Shown here in pieces: positions 1 through 8,620 of a stretch of DNA of 64,000 nucleotides. How positions within the stretch are numbered: the first letter of the stretch is position 1; the number at the start of each line of letters is the position of its first letter. Under the pieces are notes generated by a model that made no database searches, was not told where the DNA came from, and saw only the letters and a list, made by a program, of their open reading frames with translations. The position numbers and the translations under genes are program-made. Source of the DNA: Ferruginibacter sp050611725 (GTDB lineage: Bacteria; Bacteroidota; Bacteroidia; Chitinophagales; Chitinophagaceae); the NCBI RefSeq assembly GCF_050611725.1, contig NZ_JBODJB010000001.1:1736001-1800000 (forward strand), given 5' to 3'.

Positions 1-1
1 T

Positions 2-520
2 ATTCCTGCACACAGAGATGATGTGAAACCACATGCTCCTCGTATGGTTAAATTAACGATCGATAAAGAATACATCGGTGCGGTGATCGGACCAGGTGGT
101 AAAGTGATTCAGGAAATGCAAAGAGAAACTGGTGCCACTATCAATATCGAAGAAGTAAACAACCAAGGTGAAGTAAGCGTATTCTCTGCATCTAAAGATA
201 GCTTGGATAAAGCTGTTGCATGGATCAAAGGATTGGTTGCTGTTCCTGTTATAGGCGATACCTACGAAGGAACTGTAAAAAGCATTAAAGAATTCGGTGC
301 TTTTGTAGAGTTCTTACCTAAGAAAGAAGGCTTGTTACACATCAGTGAAATAAGCTGGAAACGTTTGGAAACAATGGATGGTATCTTCAAAGAAGGCGAT
401 AAAGTAAAAGTGAAATTGTTAGACATCGATCCACGTACGGGCAAATTCAAATTAAGTCGTAAAGTGTTGATGCCAAAGCCCGAAGCCCAACCTAAGCCTG
501 AGGCACCAAACAATAATTAA
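2..520 (+). CDS. pnp: polyribonucleotide nucleotidyltransferase (PNPase), C-terminal part
   Basis: This is the 3' end of pnp; the reading frame is open to the window edge, so the start lies upstream. PNPase degrades RNA 3' to 5' with phosphate in the cytoplasm. Only the RNA-binding tail is visible: a KH domain starting at MVKLTIDKEYIGAVIGPGGK (the GPGG loop is the GxxG motif), then an S1 domain starting near GDTYEGTVKSIKEFGAFVEF and ending LSRKVL. A short proline- and asparagine-rich tail follows. KH then S1 is the standard PNPase ending. The catalytic RNase PH domains are outside the window. A strong terminator follows 25 bases after the stop. Confidence 0.95.
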   Translation: MPAHRDDVKPHAPRMVKLTIDKEYIGAVIGPGGKVIQEMQRETGATINIEEVNNQGEVSVFSASKDSLDKAVAWIKGLVAVPVIGDTYEGTVKSIKEFGAFVEFLPKKEGLLHISEISWKRLETMDGIFKEGDKVKVKLLDIDPRTGKFKLSRKVLMPKPEAQPKPEAPNNN

Positions 521-544
521 TTTCAACAACTAATAATATTAGTC

Positions 545-577
545 AACTCCCCCCAACTTGTTGGAGGGAGTTTTTTA
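545..577 (+). terminator. Rho-independent terminator of pnp
   Basis: GC-rich stem: AACTCCC plus CCAA on the left arm pairs with TTGG and GGGAGTT on the right arm, with one mismatch, followed by six T. It lies 25 bases after the pnp stop codon. Confidence 0.9.
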
Positions 578-614
578 TTTTGGTCCTGGCGGTAAATCAT
601 TGGTCATCATCGTT

Positions 615-631
615 GCGTCGCACACTTGTGC
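615..631 (+). repeat. REP-like palindromic motif, copy A
   Basis: Seventeen bases, GCGTCGCACACTTGTGC, containing the hairpin GCACA-CT-TGTGC. The same 17-mer with one change occurs on the minus strand at 28891-28907. It sits in the non-coding gap between pnp and a convergent gene. Two copies in 64 kb point to a dispersed intergenic repeat family (inference). Confidence 0.55.
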
Positions 632-687
632 GGTATACCATTGAGCAGCCTATCTGACGGTCTCGGTCTTATAGCAAAGTAAAAAAA

Positions 688-1680
688 TTACTCCGCACTC
701 ACACACCCAACTACCAAATGCTCCAAATTCAATTCAGAAAAATAAGTTTTACTGATTGCTTCAGCATTTTTTAATAGCATAGGAATGGTAGGGTATTTAG
801 CGCCAAGAATAGTATGTGCTTTTTTTAATGCAGCGGCTTCTTTCAAAGAAGAGGTTTGCATCAATGCTTCTTTAATGGCAATAATGCGTAAGCCGTTGTC
901 TTTTAGTTTACCAAGCTCGGCGATCATCCAGCTTAATGCAAGAAAATAATTCTGCTCTAATAATAAGAAATGCTTGCTGTCGCCAACATCAGGCATTTTA
1001 TTAAATGGAGATGTGGTGATCTCTTTAGTAAGATATTTATCTAGATGCTTTGGTGTGTTCTTTGAGTGGTTGAGTTGTATGCAGCCTCTCAATGCTTGTG
1101 GGTAAATACTTAACCAGCGTAGTTTTCGTCTTAGTTCATGCACATCTGCTTCTACATTATCAAAATGAAATTTTGATGTTTCTGCAAATTCTACGATCTC
1201 ATAAATAGCTTTGCCATAAAATTTATTGATCTCGTTGATCTCTTTTTTGTCTTTTAGAAAATCTGCTTTATCAAGCTTTGACTGTATTTTACTGATACGA
1301 TTATTCTCCAGCGTAAGCCAATTCTTTTCAATTAATAGTTCATTCAGGTGCTGTATCTTTTCTCGGGTTTGTGCCTGTAAATATTTTGTAACCTCAGCAG
1401 GGACTTTTTTGTTTTTAGCAAACTCTTTTGCAAATGAATCATAGTAATCGATTGCCCCTAAAGCATCTTCTAGTAATTTAAACTGTTCTTTAAGTGAAGT
1501 GAATTTTTTCTTGTCGTGCAGATCGAGATATAATTTTGATAATCCCTCAAGCATAAAAACCGGAGTGCGACAATTGTTTTGATACAACCACAATGCCGGG
1601 TTCTTTTCTTTAGATGCTTTTGATAGTAATACGAGTAATTGATTGAGATAGAAATCAAATCTTGTTATTCCACTTTTCAT
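688..1680 (-). CDS. uncharacterised helical protein in the amidoligase cluster
   Basis: I do not recognise a firm family. The protein is about 330 aa, soluble, rich in Lys, Leu and Glu, with no signal peptide or membrane segment, and predicted largely helical. Two stretches, CRTPVFMLEGLSKLYLDL near residue 35 and VHELRRKLRWLSIYPQAL in the middle, weakly recall the basic helices of CHAD domains, which bind polyphosphate; this is a suggestion only. The longest frame begins with a TTG at 1722 inside the upstream gene. The ATG at 1680 gives a 28-base gap to that gene and is the better start. It is the last gene of a run of minus-strand genes that includes two ATP-grasp enzymes and a carboxylate-amine ligase, and probably works with the ATP-grasp protein just upstream. 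Confidence 0.6.
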   Translation of the reverse strand: MKSGITRFDFYLNQLLVLLSKASKEKNPALWLYQNNCRTPVFMLEGLSKLYLDLHDKKKFTSLKEQFKLLEDALGAIDYYDSFAKEFAKNKKVPAEVTKYLQAQTREKIQHLNELLIEKNWLTLENNRISKIQSKLDKADFLKDKKEINEINKFYGKAIYEIVEFAETSKFHFDNVEADVHELRRKLRWLSIYPQALRGCIQLNHSKNTPKHLDKYLTKEITTSPFNKMPDVGDSKHFLLLEQNYFLALSWMIAELGKLKDNGLRIIAIKEALMQTSSLKEAAALKKAHTILGAKYPTIPMLLKNAEAISKTYFSELNLEHLVVGCVSAE

Positions 1681-1708
1681 ATACAATGATTTATATACTA
1701 AATATACA

Positions 1709-2902
1709 TCATTGTTTTTCAAAAAAAGCTACAGAACCGCCTACCCATGTTTTATCCTGATTATATCGGGTGCCAATCATTTTTCCTTTACTTAGTCTGG
1801 CAAGGTTATGTACTGCTTTTGGCCTAGCCCAATCTTTTTTCCAAAAATAGAATAACCTTATTTCTGCTTTGGCACTGCCATCCGGAGTTTGGATGATATT
1901 GGCATAATTGACTTTTCGTTGCAGTATCCAATTTTCTGGATCTTTTATTTGGTCAATATCTTCTTGTGTTACATCAATGACCACACCCATGCCGGCAAAA
2001 GAGAATAATGGTTTTAAAACATAATTCTCCAGATCTTTTGGCATTTCTTTTATCTCATTTAAGAAATATGTTTTAGGTATGTACGGATTATTTATTAGTG
2101 GCAGCGTGTATTTACTTATACGGTAGAACCAATTAGGATGAGGCGCCCATTCAACCTCCCATGGATGAGTGATGTCAATGATATTTTCGATATCCTTCTG
2201 TTGATAAAGATCATCAAAGATCAAACGGTTGTAAATTCTTTTGATCTCGATCTCTTTTCCATTGTTGAGGTAGAATAATTTATTTCCTTTGGGGATAAGC
2301 TTAGTGATACAAACTGTTTTAACACCAAGCATTTCTTCCGTAAAATAAAAATCCACCCTTGTTTTTTGCTGCTCAGGAAAAATTTCGAGTAAGATCACAT
2401 TTTCGGGATAGTGATCATTTAAGATGATCTCTTTTAATAATTTAAGATAACTTTCTTTCGTATATCCATTGAGGTAAGCACTATAATTATACGGTAGATT
2501 TGAGTAAGTTGCCGTTAGCTCAGAATGAAAGGCTTGAAAGGCAAAGAGGGTAGGGAATCCTTGCATTTCGATCAATTGAGGCTCAAGTAGGCCTTCGCTA
2601 TTTTCGCAGATGCCAAAATCGAATGCTATGAAATCGCTTCGGTCATTTTCATTCGGGACATTGAGATTTTCCGGTATCGCATTTTCCGTAAGTGTTTTAA
2701 ATTGCTTATCAACAATTACATCAATGATACTTTCACAGGCATCCAGCATCTTTTGTGTGAAATCTTTCGGAATAAAAATGGGTGTTTCGGCAATCCTGAA
2801 TTCAATTGCTCCGGGGAAAGGTTTATTGAGCGCAGTTAAATAGTTGGTATACTTTTCTTCTGTAAACGTTTTATTGAAATTTGCCCTTAATTCTTTTTGC
2901 AT
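1709..2902 (-). CDS. ATP-grasp-like enzyme, 397 aa
   Basis: Likely an ATP-dependent carboxylate-amine ligase of unknown substrate. ATP-grasp features are in the C-terminal half: YVLKPLFSFAGMGVVIDV (nucleotide-binding lysine and glycine-rich loop), ENWILQRKVNY (hinge-like segment), and a late conserved part with AEIRLFYFWKKDW and a closing GGSVAFFEK. The N-terminal part contains LEPQLIEMQGFPTLFAFQ. There is no signal peptide. The ATG at 2902 opens the gene; the next gene downstream begins 28 bases after its stop. Together with the YbdK-type ligase at 4141-5253, the amidotransferase at 3238-4083 and the second ATP-grasp gene at 5393-6346 it forms a set of amide-bond enzymes. Substrate cannot be read from the sequence. 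Confidence 0.7.
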   Translation of the reverse strand: MQKELRANFNKTFTEEKYTNYLTALNKPFPGAIEFRIAETPIFIPKDFTQKMLDACESIIDVIVDKQFKTLTENAIPENLNVPNENDRSDFIAFDFGICENSEGLLEPQLIEMQGFPTLFAFQAFHSELTATYSNLPYNYSAYLNGYTKESYLKLLKEIILNDHYPENVILLEIFPEQQKTRVDFYFTEEMLGVKTVCITKLIPKGNKLFYLNNGKEIEIKRIYNRLIFDDLYQQKDIENIIDITHPWEVEWAPHPNWFYRISKYTLPLINNPYIPKTYFLNEIKEMPKDLENYVLKPLFSFAGMGVVIDVTQEDIDQIKDPENWILQRKVNYANIIQTPDGSAKAEIRLFYFWKKDWARPKAVHNLARLSKGKMIGTRYNQDKTWVGGSVAFFEKQ

Positions 2903-2950
2903 GAAATCTATTTAACGTACCGGTAAAAATAAAAAAATGTATTGGCAGTA

Positions 2951-3211
2951 TCAGGTTTTCTCAAAAAACTTTTTTAAAGCTAAAACAATAATATGCAGCA
3001 ACAAGATAATGGCCCCATAGAATATCCAAATCAAAGAGCTTCCATACTGACTATTAAAGGCTCTGTTATAAAAAATAATTGTAGCGTATATCAGAAAGAT
3101 GATCATATTAAGCGTAATGGATCCTTTCTTCTTTTTGGTAGCTAATCTGTACAGAAGAAATAAAAACATCAAAATATAAGCTGAGACCAATATGTAGTCT
3201 TCTTCATCCAT
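2951..3211 (-). CDS. small integral membrane protein, 86 aa
   Basis: No family recognised. The protein has three predicted membrane segments: DYILVSAYILMFLFLLYRLA at residues 4-23, NMIIFLIYATIIFYNRAF in the middle, and SLIWIFYGAIILLLHIIVLA near the end, separated by a basic loop KKKKG. It lies in the same orientation between the amidotransferase and the ATP-grasp gene, with 26 and 48 base gaps, so it is probably co-transcribed. A role as a membrane anchor or transporter component for the cluster is conceivable but unsupported. Confidence 0.7.
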   Translation of the reverse strand: MDEEDYILVSAYILMFLFLLYRLATKKKKGSITLNMIIFLIYATIIFYNRAFNSQYGSSLIWIFYGAIILLLHIIVLALKKFFEKT

Positions 3212-3237
3212 AAAATATAATTTTTATAGGTTTCTGA

Positions 3238-4083
3238 TCATATCTCTGCCATCTGCAAATGCTGTACCGCTATATTTAAAAAATTAGGCAATATATGTGT
3301 GTAGGTAAACATGATCTTGTCCGGATCATTCAATTGATCGATCATGCTCTGCCATTTTTCCATGCCATAATTTTCAATAACGGTTTTTTTCTTTTCTTCG
3401 GTTTGCAGATACATACTCATACCTACGGCATCCGCTTCAGGATGAAATTGTGTACCGATCATAAATTCATTGAACCTTACAGCCATAACAGCTCTTTCTA
3501 AGGCTACATGTGGTCGTTCTTTTTCTATAGCCAAAACACTGGCGCCAATTTGTTCGAGTAGATCGTAGTTAGGTTGAATAACCTGGTAGTCTCTGCTGTC
3601 AACTGAATAGAACGGATCCATCATGCCGTCAAAAACAGGTTCATTATTGCCTTCCGGTAGTAAGTGAACAGGGAAAACACCAAAGGCGGTGCTTTTGCGT
3701 TTGCACACCAATCCAACATTAAAATATCTACATGCCAATTGAAAAGAATGGCAAATAAAGAATACGTATTTCTTTTGCAAAGAAGTATTATCGCTGTTCC
3801 ATTGTTCTACTTTTTGCAGCCAGTCAAAATAGATCGTTTCCCATTCACTTCCCTGGCTATCTAATGGACTTCCGGGGCCACCGCTTGAAATAAATATATC
3901 ATAGGAAAAATCGGGGATCTCATTTTTTACTCTTACATCAAATTCGTCCCAAACAATATCCACATTATTATTGTCGCTGTATTGATTCAGTATCTCTCTG
4001 ATACAACGCATACCCTGGTTGGCCTGACCTTCATAGAGGTCTAAAATGGCTATTCGGATAGGTTGGTTTGAATTGGTGTTCAT
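3238..4083 (-). CDS. class I glutamine amidotransferase domain protein
   Basis: A stand-alone class I glutamine amidotransferase fold, 281 aa. The nucleophile elbow is FFICHSFQLA with Cys111, and the other catalytic residues are in TQFHPEAD (His214, Glu216). The oxyanion region is FISSGGPGSPLD near residue 65. GMP-synthase-like amidotransferases hydrolyse glutamine to deliver ammonia, or act as gamma-glutamyl hydrolases. No synthetase domain is fused, so the acceptor must be another protein or the enzyme is a hydrolase. It lies 57 bases after the carboxylate-amine ligase gene in the same direction, which suggests that it handles a glutamyl or amide intermediate of that pathway. ATG start at 4083. 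Confidence 0.85.
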   Translation of the reverse strand: MNTNSNQPIRIAILDLYEGQANQGMRCIREILNQYSDNNNVDIVWDEFDVRVKNEIPDFSYDIFISSGGPGSPLDSQGSEWETIYFDWLQKVEQWNSDNTSLQKKYVFFICHSFQLACRYFNVGLVCKRKSTAFGVFPVHLLPEGNNEPVFDGMMDPFYSVDSRDYQVIQPNYDLLEQIGASVLAIEKERPHVALERAVMAVRFNEFMIGTQFHPEADAVGMSMYLQTEEKKKTVIENYGMEKWQSMIDQLNDPDKIMFTYTHILPNFLNIAVQHLQMAEI

Positions 4084-4140
4084 ATCGCAAAATTAATGCT
4101 TTTTTCATTCTTTCATAACCGGTAGAGAAACACATAGCCT

Positions 4141-5253
4141 CTATATACCGCTCAAAAAACTCGTGTGAATATAGTCCGTTACCGCTACAAGATCGTTGGT
4201 CTGTTCATAAACTTTGAGCTGTCTGTCTGCTCCTGTTCCTTGTTCCAACATAGTGTGTACATAGCTGATGGCATGCTGACTGCCTAAATGGGGCACTACA
4301 TCCTCTATAAAATCTAAGAGCTCGTATATCAGCACTCTAGTGTTTACCTCGGTTTCCTTACCAAAATCGATCAAGCTTCCATCAATGCCATATCTGCTTG
4401 CACGCCATTTATTTTCGTTTATTAGTGCACGTGAGTACGACATGAAATTAAGATTTTGCATCCTTAGTTTATACAACTTAGCACTAACGGCTTGAAAAAG
4501 GGCAGCAATGGTAATGGTTTCCTGAACGGTCATAGGTACATCACATATTCTGTATTCAACTGTATTAAAAAACGGGTGTACCCTGAGGTCCCACCATATT
4601 TTCTTAGCATTATCAATGCAATTGGTCTTTACGAGCAATTTTACATAGTTTTCGTAAGCCTCAATGCTTTCATAATAATCCGGAATGCCGGTACGGGGAA
4701 ATTTATCAAATACTTTAGTTCGAAAACTTTTGTAGCCGGTTAATCTTCCTTCCCAAAAAGGAGAGTTGGTGCTCAGTGCATAAATGTGCGGTAGAAAATA
4801 TCTTGCAGCATTGGCAATATGTATTGCCATTTCTCTGGTTTCCATACCAACATGAACATGCAAACCAAAAATTAAATTACTTCTTGCAGCTTCCTGTAAT
4901 TCGTTTACAATTTCACTGTAGCGTGCATGGTCGGTTATTAATTGACTTTCCCAATGGCTGAATGGGTGAGTGCCTGAAGCGCCTACTTTTAGTCCGATAT
5001 TGCCGGCAATATCGTTGATCGTTTTGCGTAAAGTAGCAACATCTTTAAAAGCTTCATCAACATTCTGGCAGATATCTGTACCAACTTCAACAACAGCCTG
5101 GTGCATTTCTGCTTTTACTTTATCTTTCAATACTTTTTGCCCTTCCTTTACAATTTTTTGTTCATGACTTTTTAATTCCCTTGTAACAGGGTCTATTACC
5201 ATGTACTCTTCTTCTACACCAAGTGTGAAATTTTTATATGAAATGTTAGCCAT
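4141..5253 (-). CDS. carboxylate-amine ligase, YbdK / glutamate-cysteine ligase 2 family
   Basis: A 370-aa member of the GCS2 family (YbdK type). The N-terminus NFTLGVEEEYMVIDP carries the characteristic GVEEE motif for metal and ATP binding. LIFGLHVHVGME around residue 130 and WWDLRVHPFFNTVEYRICD around residue 220 are also family hallmarks. E. coli YbdK has weak gamma-glutamate-cysteine ligase activity; relatives join a glutamate-like carboxylate to an amine. There is no gshB beside it, but an ATP-grasp gene lies directly upstream, separated by a repeat block. The product could be a glutathione-like dipeptide or another amide. The ATG at 5253 is directly followed by MANISYKNFTLG, a good family start. 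Confidence 0.88.
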   Translation of the reverse strand: MANISYKNFTLGVEEEYMVIDPVTRELKSHEQKIVKEGQKVLKDKVKAEMHQAVVEVGTDICQNVDEAFKDVATLRKTINDIAGNIGLKVGASGTHPFSHWESQLITDHARYSEIVNELQEAARSNLIFGLHVHVGMETREMAIHIANAARYFLPHIYALSTNSPFWEGRLTGYKSFRTKVFDKFPRTGIPDYYESIEAYENYVKLLVKTNCIDNAKKIWWDLRVHPFFNTVEYRICDVPMTVQETITIAALFQAVSAKLYKLRMQNLNFMSYSRALINENKWRASRYGIDGSLIDFGKETEVNTRVLIYELLDFIEDVVPHLGSQHAISYVHTMLEQGTGADRQLKVYEQTNDLVAVTDYIHTSFLSGI

Positions 5254-5264
5254 TTGTATTTTTG

Positions 5265-5395
5265 ATTTACGATGTACGATTTGGGATGTATGATTTACGA
5301 TGTACGATTTCTTTCAAGTCGGTAGCGTTTATTTTAGTATAAGATCCTAAAAATTTAAATAAAATCATACATCGTAAATCATATATCGTACATTA
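5265..5395. repeat. TTTACGATGTACGAT repeat block with inverted arms
   Basis: The gap between two cluster genes is built from repeats. The left arm (about 5265-5310) contains TTTACGATGTACGATTT twice with a variant between them. The right arm (about 5362-5395) contains the reverse complement, AAATCATACATCGTAAATC and more. About 50 unrelated bases lie between the arms, so the block can fold into a long hairpin. Related words occur at 13562-13595, 15194-15220 and 63809-63900. Confidence 0.75.
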
Positions 5396-6346
5396 TTTTA
5401 ATGTTTTTTTATTAGCACTGCTTGTAATGAATTCTCCCCAGGTTAAATTGTCGACGCCTTCTTTATGTGCCTGTGCTTTTTCGATGGCATAGGTAGCGGC
5501 CGTTTCTACTACCCACTCAAAGTTTTCTTCTCCAACACTTTTCAGATCTGCATCCGGAGCAGGATTGCAGAAATCGATAGCATACGGGATACCGTCACGA
5601 ACAGCTAGTTCTACCGTATTAAAATCATAGCCGAGATATTGATTGATCTTTAAAACAATATCGGTCATTAGTTTTATTTTCTTTGCAGAGGGTTTGAAAT
5701 CTGCAACATATCGCAGTGCATGTTCATTACGAGGTTCGTAGCTCATAATGCGTACATACTTTCCACCAATACAATAGCAGCGATAATACTCTTCAAAAAT
5801 GATCTCCTCCTGCAACATCATTACCAGTTCACCCGTTTCTTTATGCTTGTCGAAAAAATCTTCCCGATCAGTTAACTTGTAAACACTTTTCCAACCGCCA
5901 CCTGCAAATGGTTTCATATATGCAGGGAATCCGATGTAATTAAAAATAGTGCCCCAGTCTAAAGGGTACGATAAATTAGAGAATGATTCATGCGCTGTGT
6001 CAACAGGTAATTCAAACGAAGGAAGTATAACTGTTTTGGGAACAGGAATATCAACTTTGGTCATTAAGCAATTATTGAAAAACTTTTCATCGGCGCTCCA
6101 CCAAAAGGGGTTATTGATGACAGCTGTACCACACAATGCAGCATTCTTCAAAAATGCTCTGTAAAAAGGAACATCCTGTGAAATCCTGTCAATGATCACC
6201 GCATAGCCACAATCTTCACCTTGTATTACTTTTTCTATATGTACCGGTTCGGCCTTAATGCCTTTTACTTTTTTGCTGTTTACTCTCGCTATGAAAGCTT
6301 CGGGAAAGCTTCGTTCTTTTCCGAATAAGATGCCTATTTTTTTCAT
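5393..6346 (-). CDS. ATP-grasp enzyme, RimK / D-Ala-D-Ala ligase-like
   Basis: A ligase of about 317 aa with an N-terminal segment KKIGILFGKERSFPEAF and a typical ATP-grasp core. VPKTVILPSF precedes GFPAYMKPFAGGGWKSVYKL (nucleotide-binding lysine and glycine-rich loop), and the metal-binding end is GIPYAIDFCNPAPD (acidic residue and Asn). ATP-grasp ligases activate a carboxylate as acyl phosphate and couple it to an amine. The longest frame begins 120 bases upstream at 6466, but that extension is hydrophobic and unlike the family; the ATG at 6346 (MKKIGILF) is the real start. It faces away from the esterase gene at 6490, so the divergent 143-base gap should hold promoters for both. Confidence 0.82.
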   Translation of the reverse strand: MKKIGILFGKERSFPEAFIARVNSKKVKGIKAEPVHIEKVIQGEDCGYAVIIDRISQDVPFYRAFLKNAALCGTAVINNPFWWSADEKFFNNCLMTKVDIPVPKTVILPSFELPVDTAHESFSNLSYPLDWGTIFNYIGFPAYMKPFAGGGWKSVYKLTDREDFFDKHKETGELVMMLQEEIIFEEYYRCYCIGGKYVRIMSYEPRNEHALRYVADFKPSAKKIKLMTDIVLKINQYLGYDFNTVELAVRDGIPYAIDFCNPAPDADLKSVGEENFEWVVETAATYAIEKAQAHKEGVDNLTWGEFITSSANKKTLK

Positions 6347-6489
6347 ACTTGTACAATTAGTATTTGACGGTGTGGGGTAGATGCAATCAATTCCTACCAA
6401 ATATATTTTTTTAAAAGCTATTAAACAAATTATGTTTCGCAGATATACGGTTATTAGATAAAGCAAATCTTTTCATAATTTTGCCGTCT

Positions 6490-7302
6490 ATGTCAAGTGC
6501 AGCAATTGTTTCGGTTAATAAGGAAAATCATATTCTTACTTCAGTGTTTCTTAAAAGAGAGGTGGTCATAGATTGTTACTTGCCTCAGTTTGTTGCCAAT
6601 TCAAGAGAAATAAGTTTATTGTTGATCAATGATGGACAAGACCTTATAAAAATGGATTTTCAACATATTCTTTATGATCTCTATAATTCCGAAAGTATTG
6701 CCCCCTTATTTTGTGTAGGTATACATTGTAGCGCCGATAGAAAAAATGAATATGGTACTGCTGATGTTTTAGATTATCAGGGACTTGGTGCTAAAGCTGC
6801 TCTCCATACAAGATTTGTGATGGAAGAGTTATTGCCATTTATCAGAAAAATTTATCAGATACAATCCTTCAAAGAAAAGTCTTTCGCAGGATTTTCTTTG
6901 GGCGGGTTATCAGCATTAGATATTGTTTGGAAGCATGCTGCTGAGTTTTCAAAAGTTGGAGTCTTCAGTGGTTCGCTTTGGTGGAGAGATAAAGACCAAA
7001 ATGCAAAGGACTTCAATGAAGATACAGATAGGATAATGCATCGTCTGATTCGTACTGGGACATTTGCGCCATGGCTAAGTTTTTTCTTTGAGGTTGGAAC
7101 GCAGGATGAAACTGCCGACAGAAATAATAATGGTATTATTGATGCTATAGACGATACCGTTAGTTTGATCGATGAATTGCTCACAAAAGGATATACCCCT
7201 AATCAGATCAAATATGTAGAACTGCAAGATGGAAAGCATGATGTGGCCACATGGGCCAGGGCTTTCCCGGATTTTTTGAAGTGGGGTTGGGAGCCAAATT
7301 AA
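6490..7302 (+). CDS. esterase D-like alpha/beta hydrolase
   Basis: A serine hydrolase of the putative esterase (Esterase D, Fes-like) family, about 270 aa, no signal peptide. The nucleophile elbow is SFAGFSLGGLSAL (GxSxG with Ser in GFSLGG) near residue 140. LLLINDGQDL near residue 40 is the family's N-terminal hallmark, and the late histidine is in DGKHDVATWARAF. The family cleaves esters, including carbohydrate esters and siderophore lactones. ATG at 6490 preferred over the TTG nine bases upstream. It diverges from the ATP-grasp gene and may process the product of that cluster (inference). Confidence 0.85.
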   Translation: MSSAAIVSVNKENHILTSVFLKREVVIDCYLPQFVANSREISLLLINDGQDLIKMDFQHILYDLYNSESIAPLFCVGIHCSADRKNEYGTADVLDYQGLGAKAALHTRFVMEELLPFIRKIYQIQSFKEKSFAGFSLGGLSALDIVWKHAAEFSKVGVFSGSLWWRDKDQNAKDFNEDTDRIMHRLIRTGTFAPWLSFFFEVGTQDETADRNNNGIIDAIDDTVSLIDELLTKGYTPNQIKYVELQDGKHDVATWARAFPDFLKWGWEPN

Positions 7303-7386
7303 CTCTATCCGTTTGTATTACAATAGAGTAGGCAAATTATTCCTCATTTAGCAAGAATTACATTCTGCAAAGAACCATAACCTTAG

Positions 7387-7394
7387 TAACTTTG
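7387..7394 (+). promoter_or_regulatory. -7 box TAACTTTG upstream of ribBA
   Basis: Exact match to the Bacteroidota TAnnTTTG box, 17 bases before the ribBA start codon. No clear -33 box was seen at the expected distance. Confidence 0.55.
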
Positions 7395-7411
7395 CACATT
7401 AAATATTAGTT

Positions 7412-8617
7412 ATGTTAGATAGTATTGAAAGTGCCATTGAGGATATTAAAAATGGTAAATTAATCATAGTGGTGGATGATGAAGACAGAGAAAATGAAGG
7501 AGATTTTTTAACGGCAGCAGAGAATGCTACTCCGGAAGTGATCAATTTTATGAGTACGCATGGCAGGGGCTTAATTTGTGCACCATTAATGGATGAAAGA
7601 TGTGACGAGTTAAATCTGCAGCCAATGGTAAGTACCAATACGGCTTTGCATGAAACAGCTTTTACGATCAGTGTTGATCTATTGGGACATGGTTGTACAA
7701 CAGGTATATCTGCTAAAGACAGATCAAAAACAGTTAAAGCACTCATCAATCCAAAAACAAAACCCGAAGACTTGGGAAGGCCCGGACATATATTTCCTCT
7801 TCGAGCTAAAAAAGGCGGCGTATTGAGAAGAGCCGGTCATACCGAAGCAACCGTTGATCTGGCAAGATTGGCAGGATTTGCTCCTGCAGGTGTATTGGTA
7901 GAGATTATGAATGAAGATGGCAGTATGGCTCGTTTACCGGAATTAAGAGAAATAGCAAAAAAGTTTGATCTGAAATTGATCTCAATTAAAGATCTGATCG
8001 CATACAGACTTAGCAAAGAAACATTGATTCATGAAGAAGAACGTGTGCAGATGCCGACCAAGTACGGCACTTTTGAATTGATCGCTTTTAAACAATTGAA
8101 TACAGGCGATATACATCTAGCCATAAAAAAAGGTGACTGGAAAAAAGATGAACCGGTATTGGTAAGAGTACATAGTAGTTGTATTACCGGAGATATTTTA
8201 GGCTCTTTGCGTTGCGATTGCGGAGACCAATTACACATGGCTTTAAAAATGATAGAAGCAGAAGGCAAGGGGCTGGTTTTATATATGAATCAGGAAGGTA
8301 GAGGTATTGGGTTGCTTAATAAATTGAAGGCATACAAATTACAGGAACAAGGGCTGGATACAGTGGAGGCCAACAAGGAACTTGGATTTGGTATGGATGA
8401 AAGAGATTATGGGGTTGGGGCACAAATACTACGTCATCTAGGAATATGTAAGATGAAACTCATGAGCAATAATCCACGTAAACGTGCCGGCCTTTTAGGT
8501 TATGGGTTGGAGGTAGTAGATACAATTGCAATTGAAATAAAACCTAATCCACACAACGAAAAATACCTGACAACTAAAAGAGATAAACTAGGGCATAATA
8601 TTTTAAATACAAAGTAG
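7412..8617 (+). CDS. ribBA: bifunctional DHBP synthase / GTP cyclohydrolase II
   Basis: Both entry enzymes of riboflavin synthesis in one chain of 401 aa. The N-terminal RibB half (about 1-200) makes 3,4-dihydroxy-2-butanone 4-phosphate from ribulose 5-phosphate; it shows VVDDEDRENEGDF, FMSTHGRGLIC and LRRAGHTEATVDLA. The C-terminal RibA half (about 205-401) opens GTP; it shows zinc ligands in SSCITGDILGSLRCDCGDQ and the catalytic stretch NQEGRGIGLLNKL. All key motifs are intact and the length is normal. It is monocistronic here, ending 3 bases from a convergent gene, with no FMN riboswitch visible in the 110-base leader. Confidence 0.97.
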   Translation: MLDSIESAIEDIKNGKLIIVVDDEDRENEGDFLTAAENATPEVINFMSTHGRGLICAPLMDERCDELNLQPMVSTNTALHETAFTISVDLLGHGCTTGISAKDRSKTVKALINPKTKPEDLGRPGHIFPLRAKKGGVLRRAGHTEATVDLARLAGFAPAGVLVEIMNEDGSMARLPELREIAKKFDLKLISIKDLIAYRLSKETLIHEEERVQMPTKYGTFELIAFKQLNTGDIHLAIKKGDWKKDEPVLVRVHSSCITGDILGSLRCDCGDQLHMALKMIEAEGKGLVLYMNQEGRGIGLLNKLKAYKLQEQGLDTVEANKELGFGMDERDYGVGAQILRHLGICKMKLMSNNPRKRAGLLGYGLEVVDTIAIEIKPNPHNEKYLTTKRDKLGHNILNTK

Positions 8618-8620
8618 TAT

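Noticed and set aside
1681..1722. TTG start at 1722 for the helical protein
   Set aside because: It overlaps the upstream gene and adds a non-conserved-looking segment; ATG at 1680 is simpler.
5265..5395. Repeated TTTACGATGTACGAT words as a CRISPR array
   Set aside because: Repeats are short, irregularly spaced, inverted and scattered over the window, without uniform spacers or cas genes.
7302..7331. Hairpin ACTCTAT...ATAGAGT after the esterase gene as a terminator
   Set aside because: Stem of only 7 AT-rich pairs, a 14-base loop and no T run.
7303..7411. FMN riboswitch before ribBA
   Set aside because: The gap is about 110 bases, AT-rich and lacks the conserved multi-stem pattern of the RFN element.
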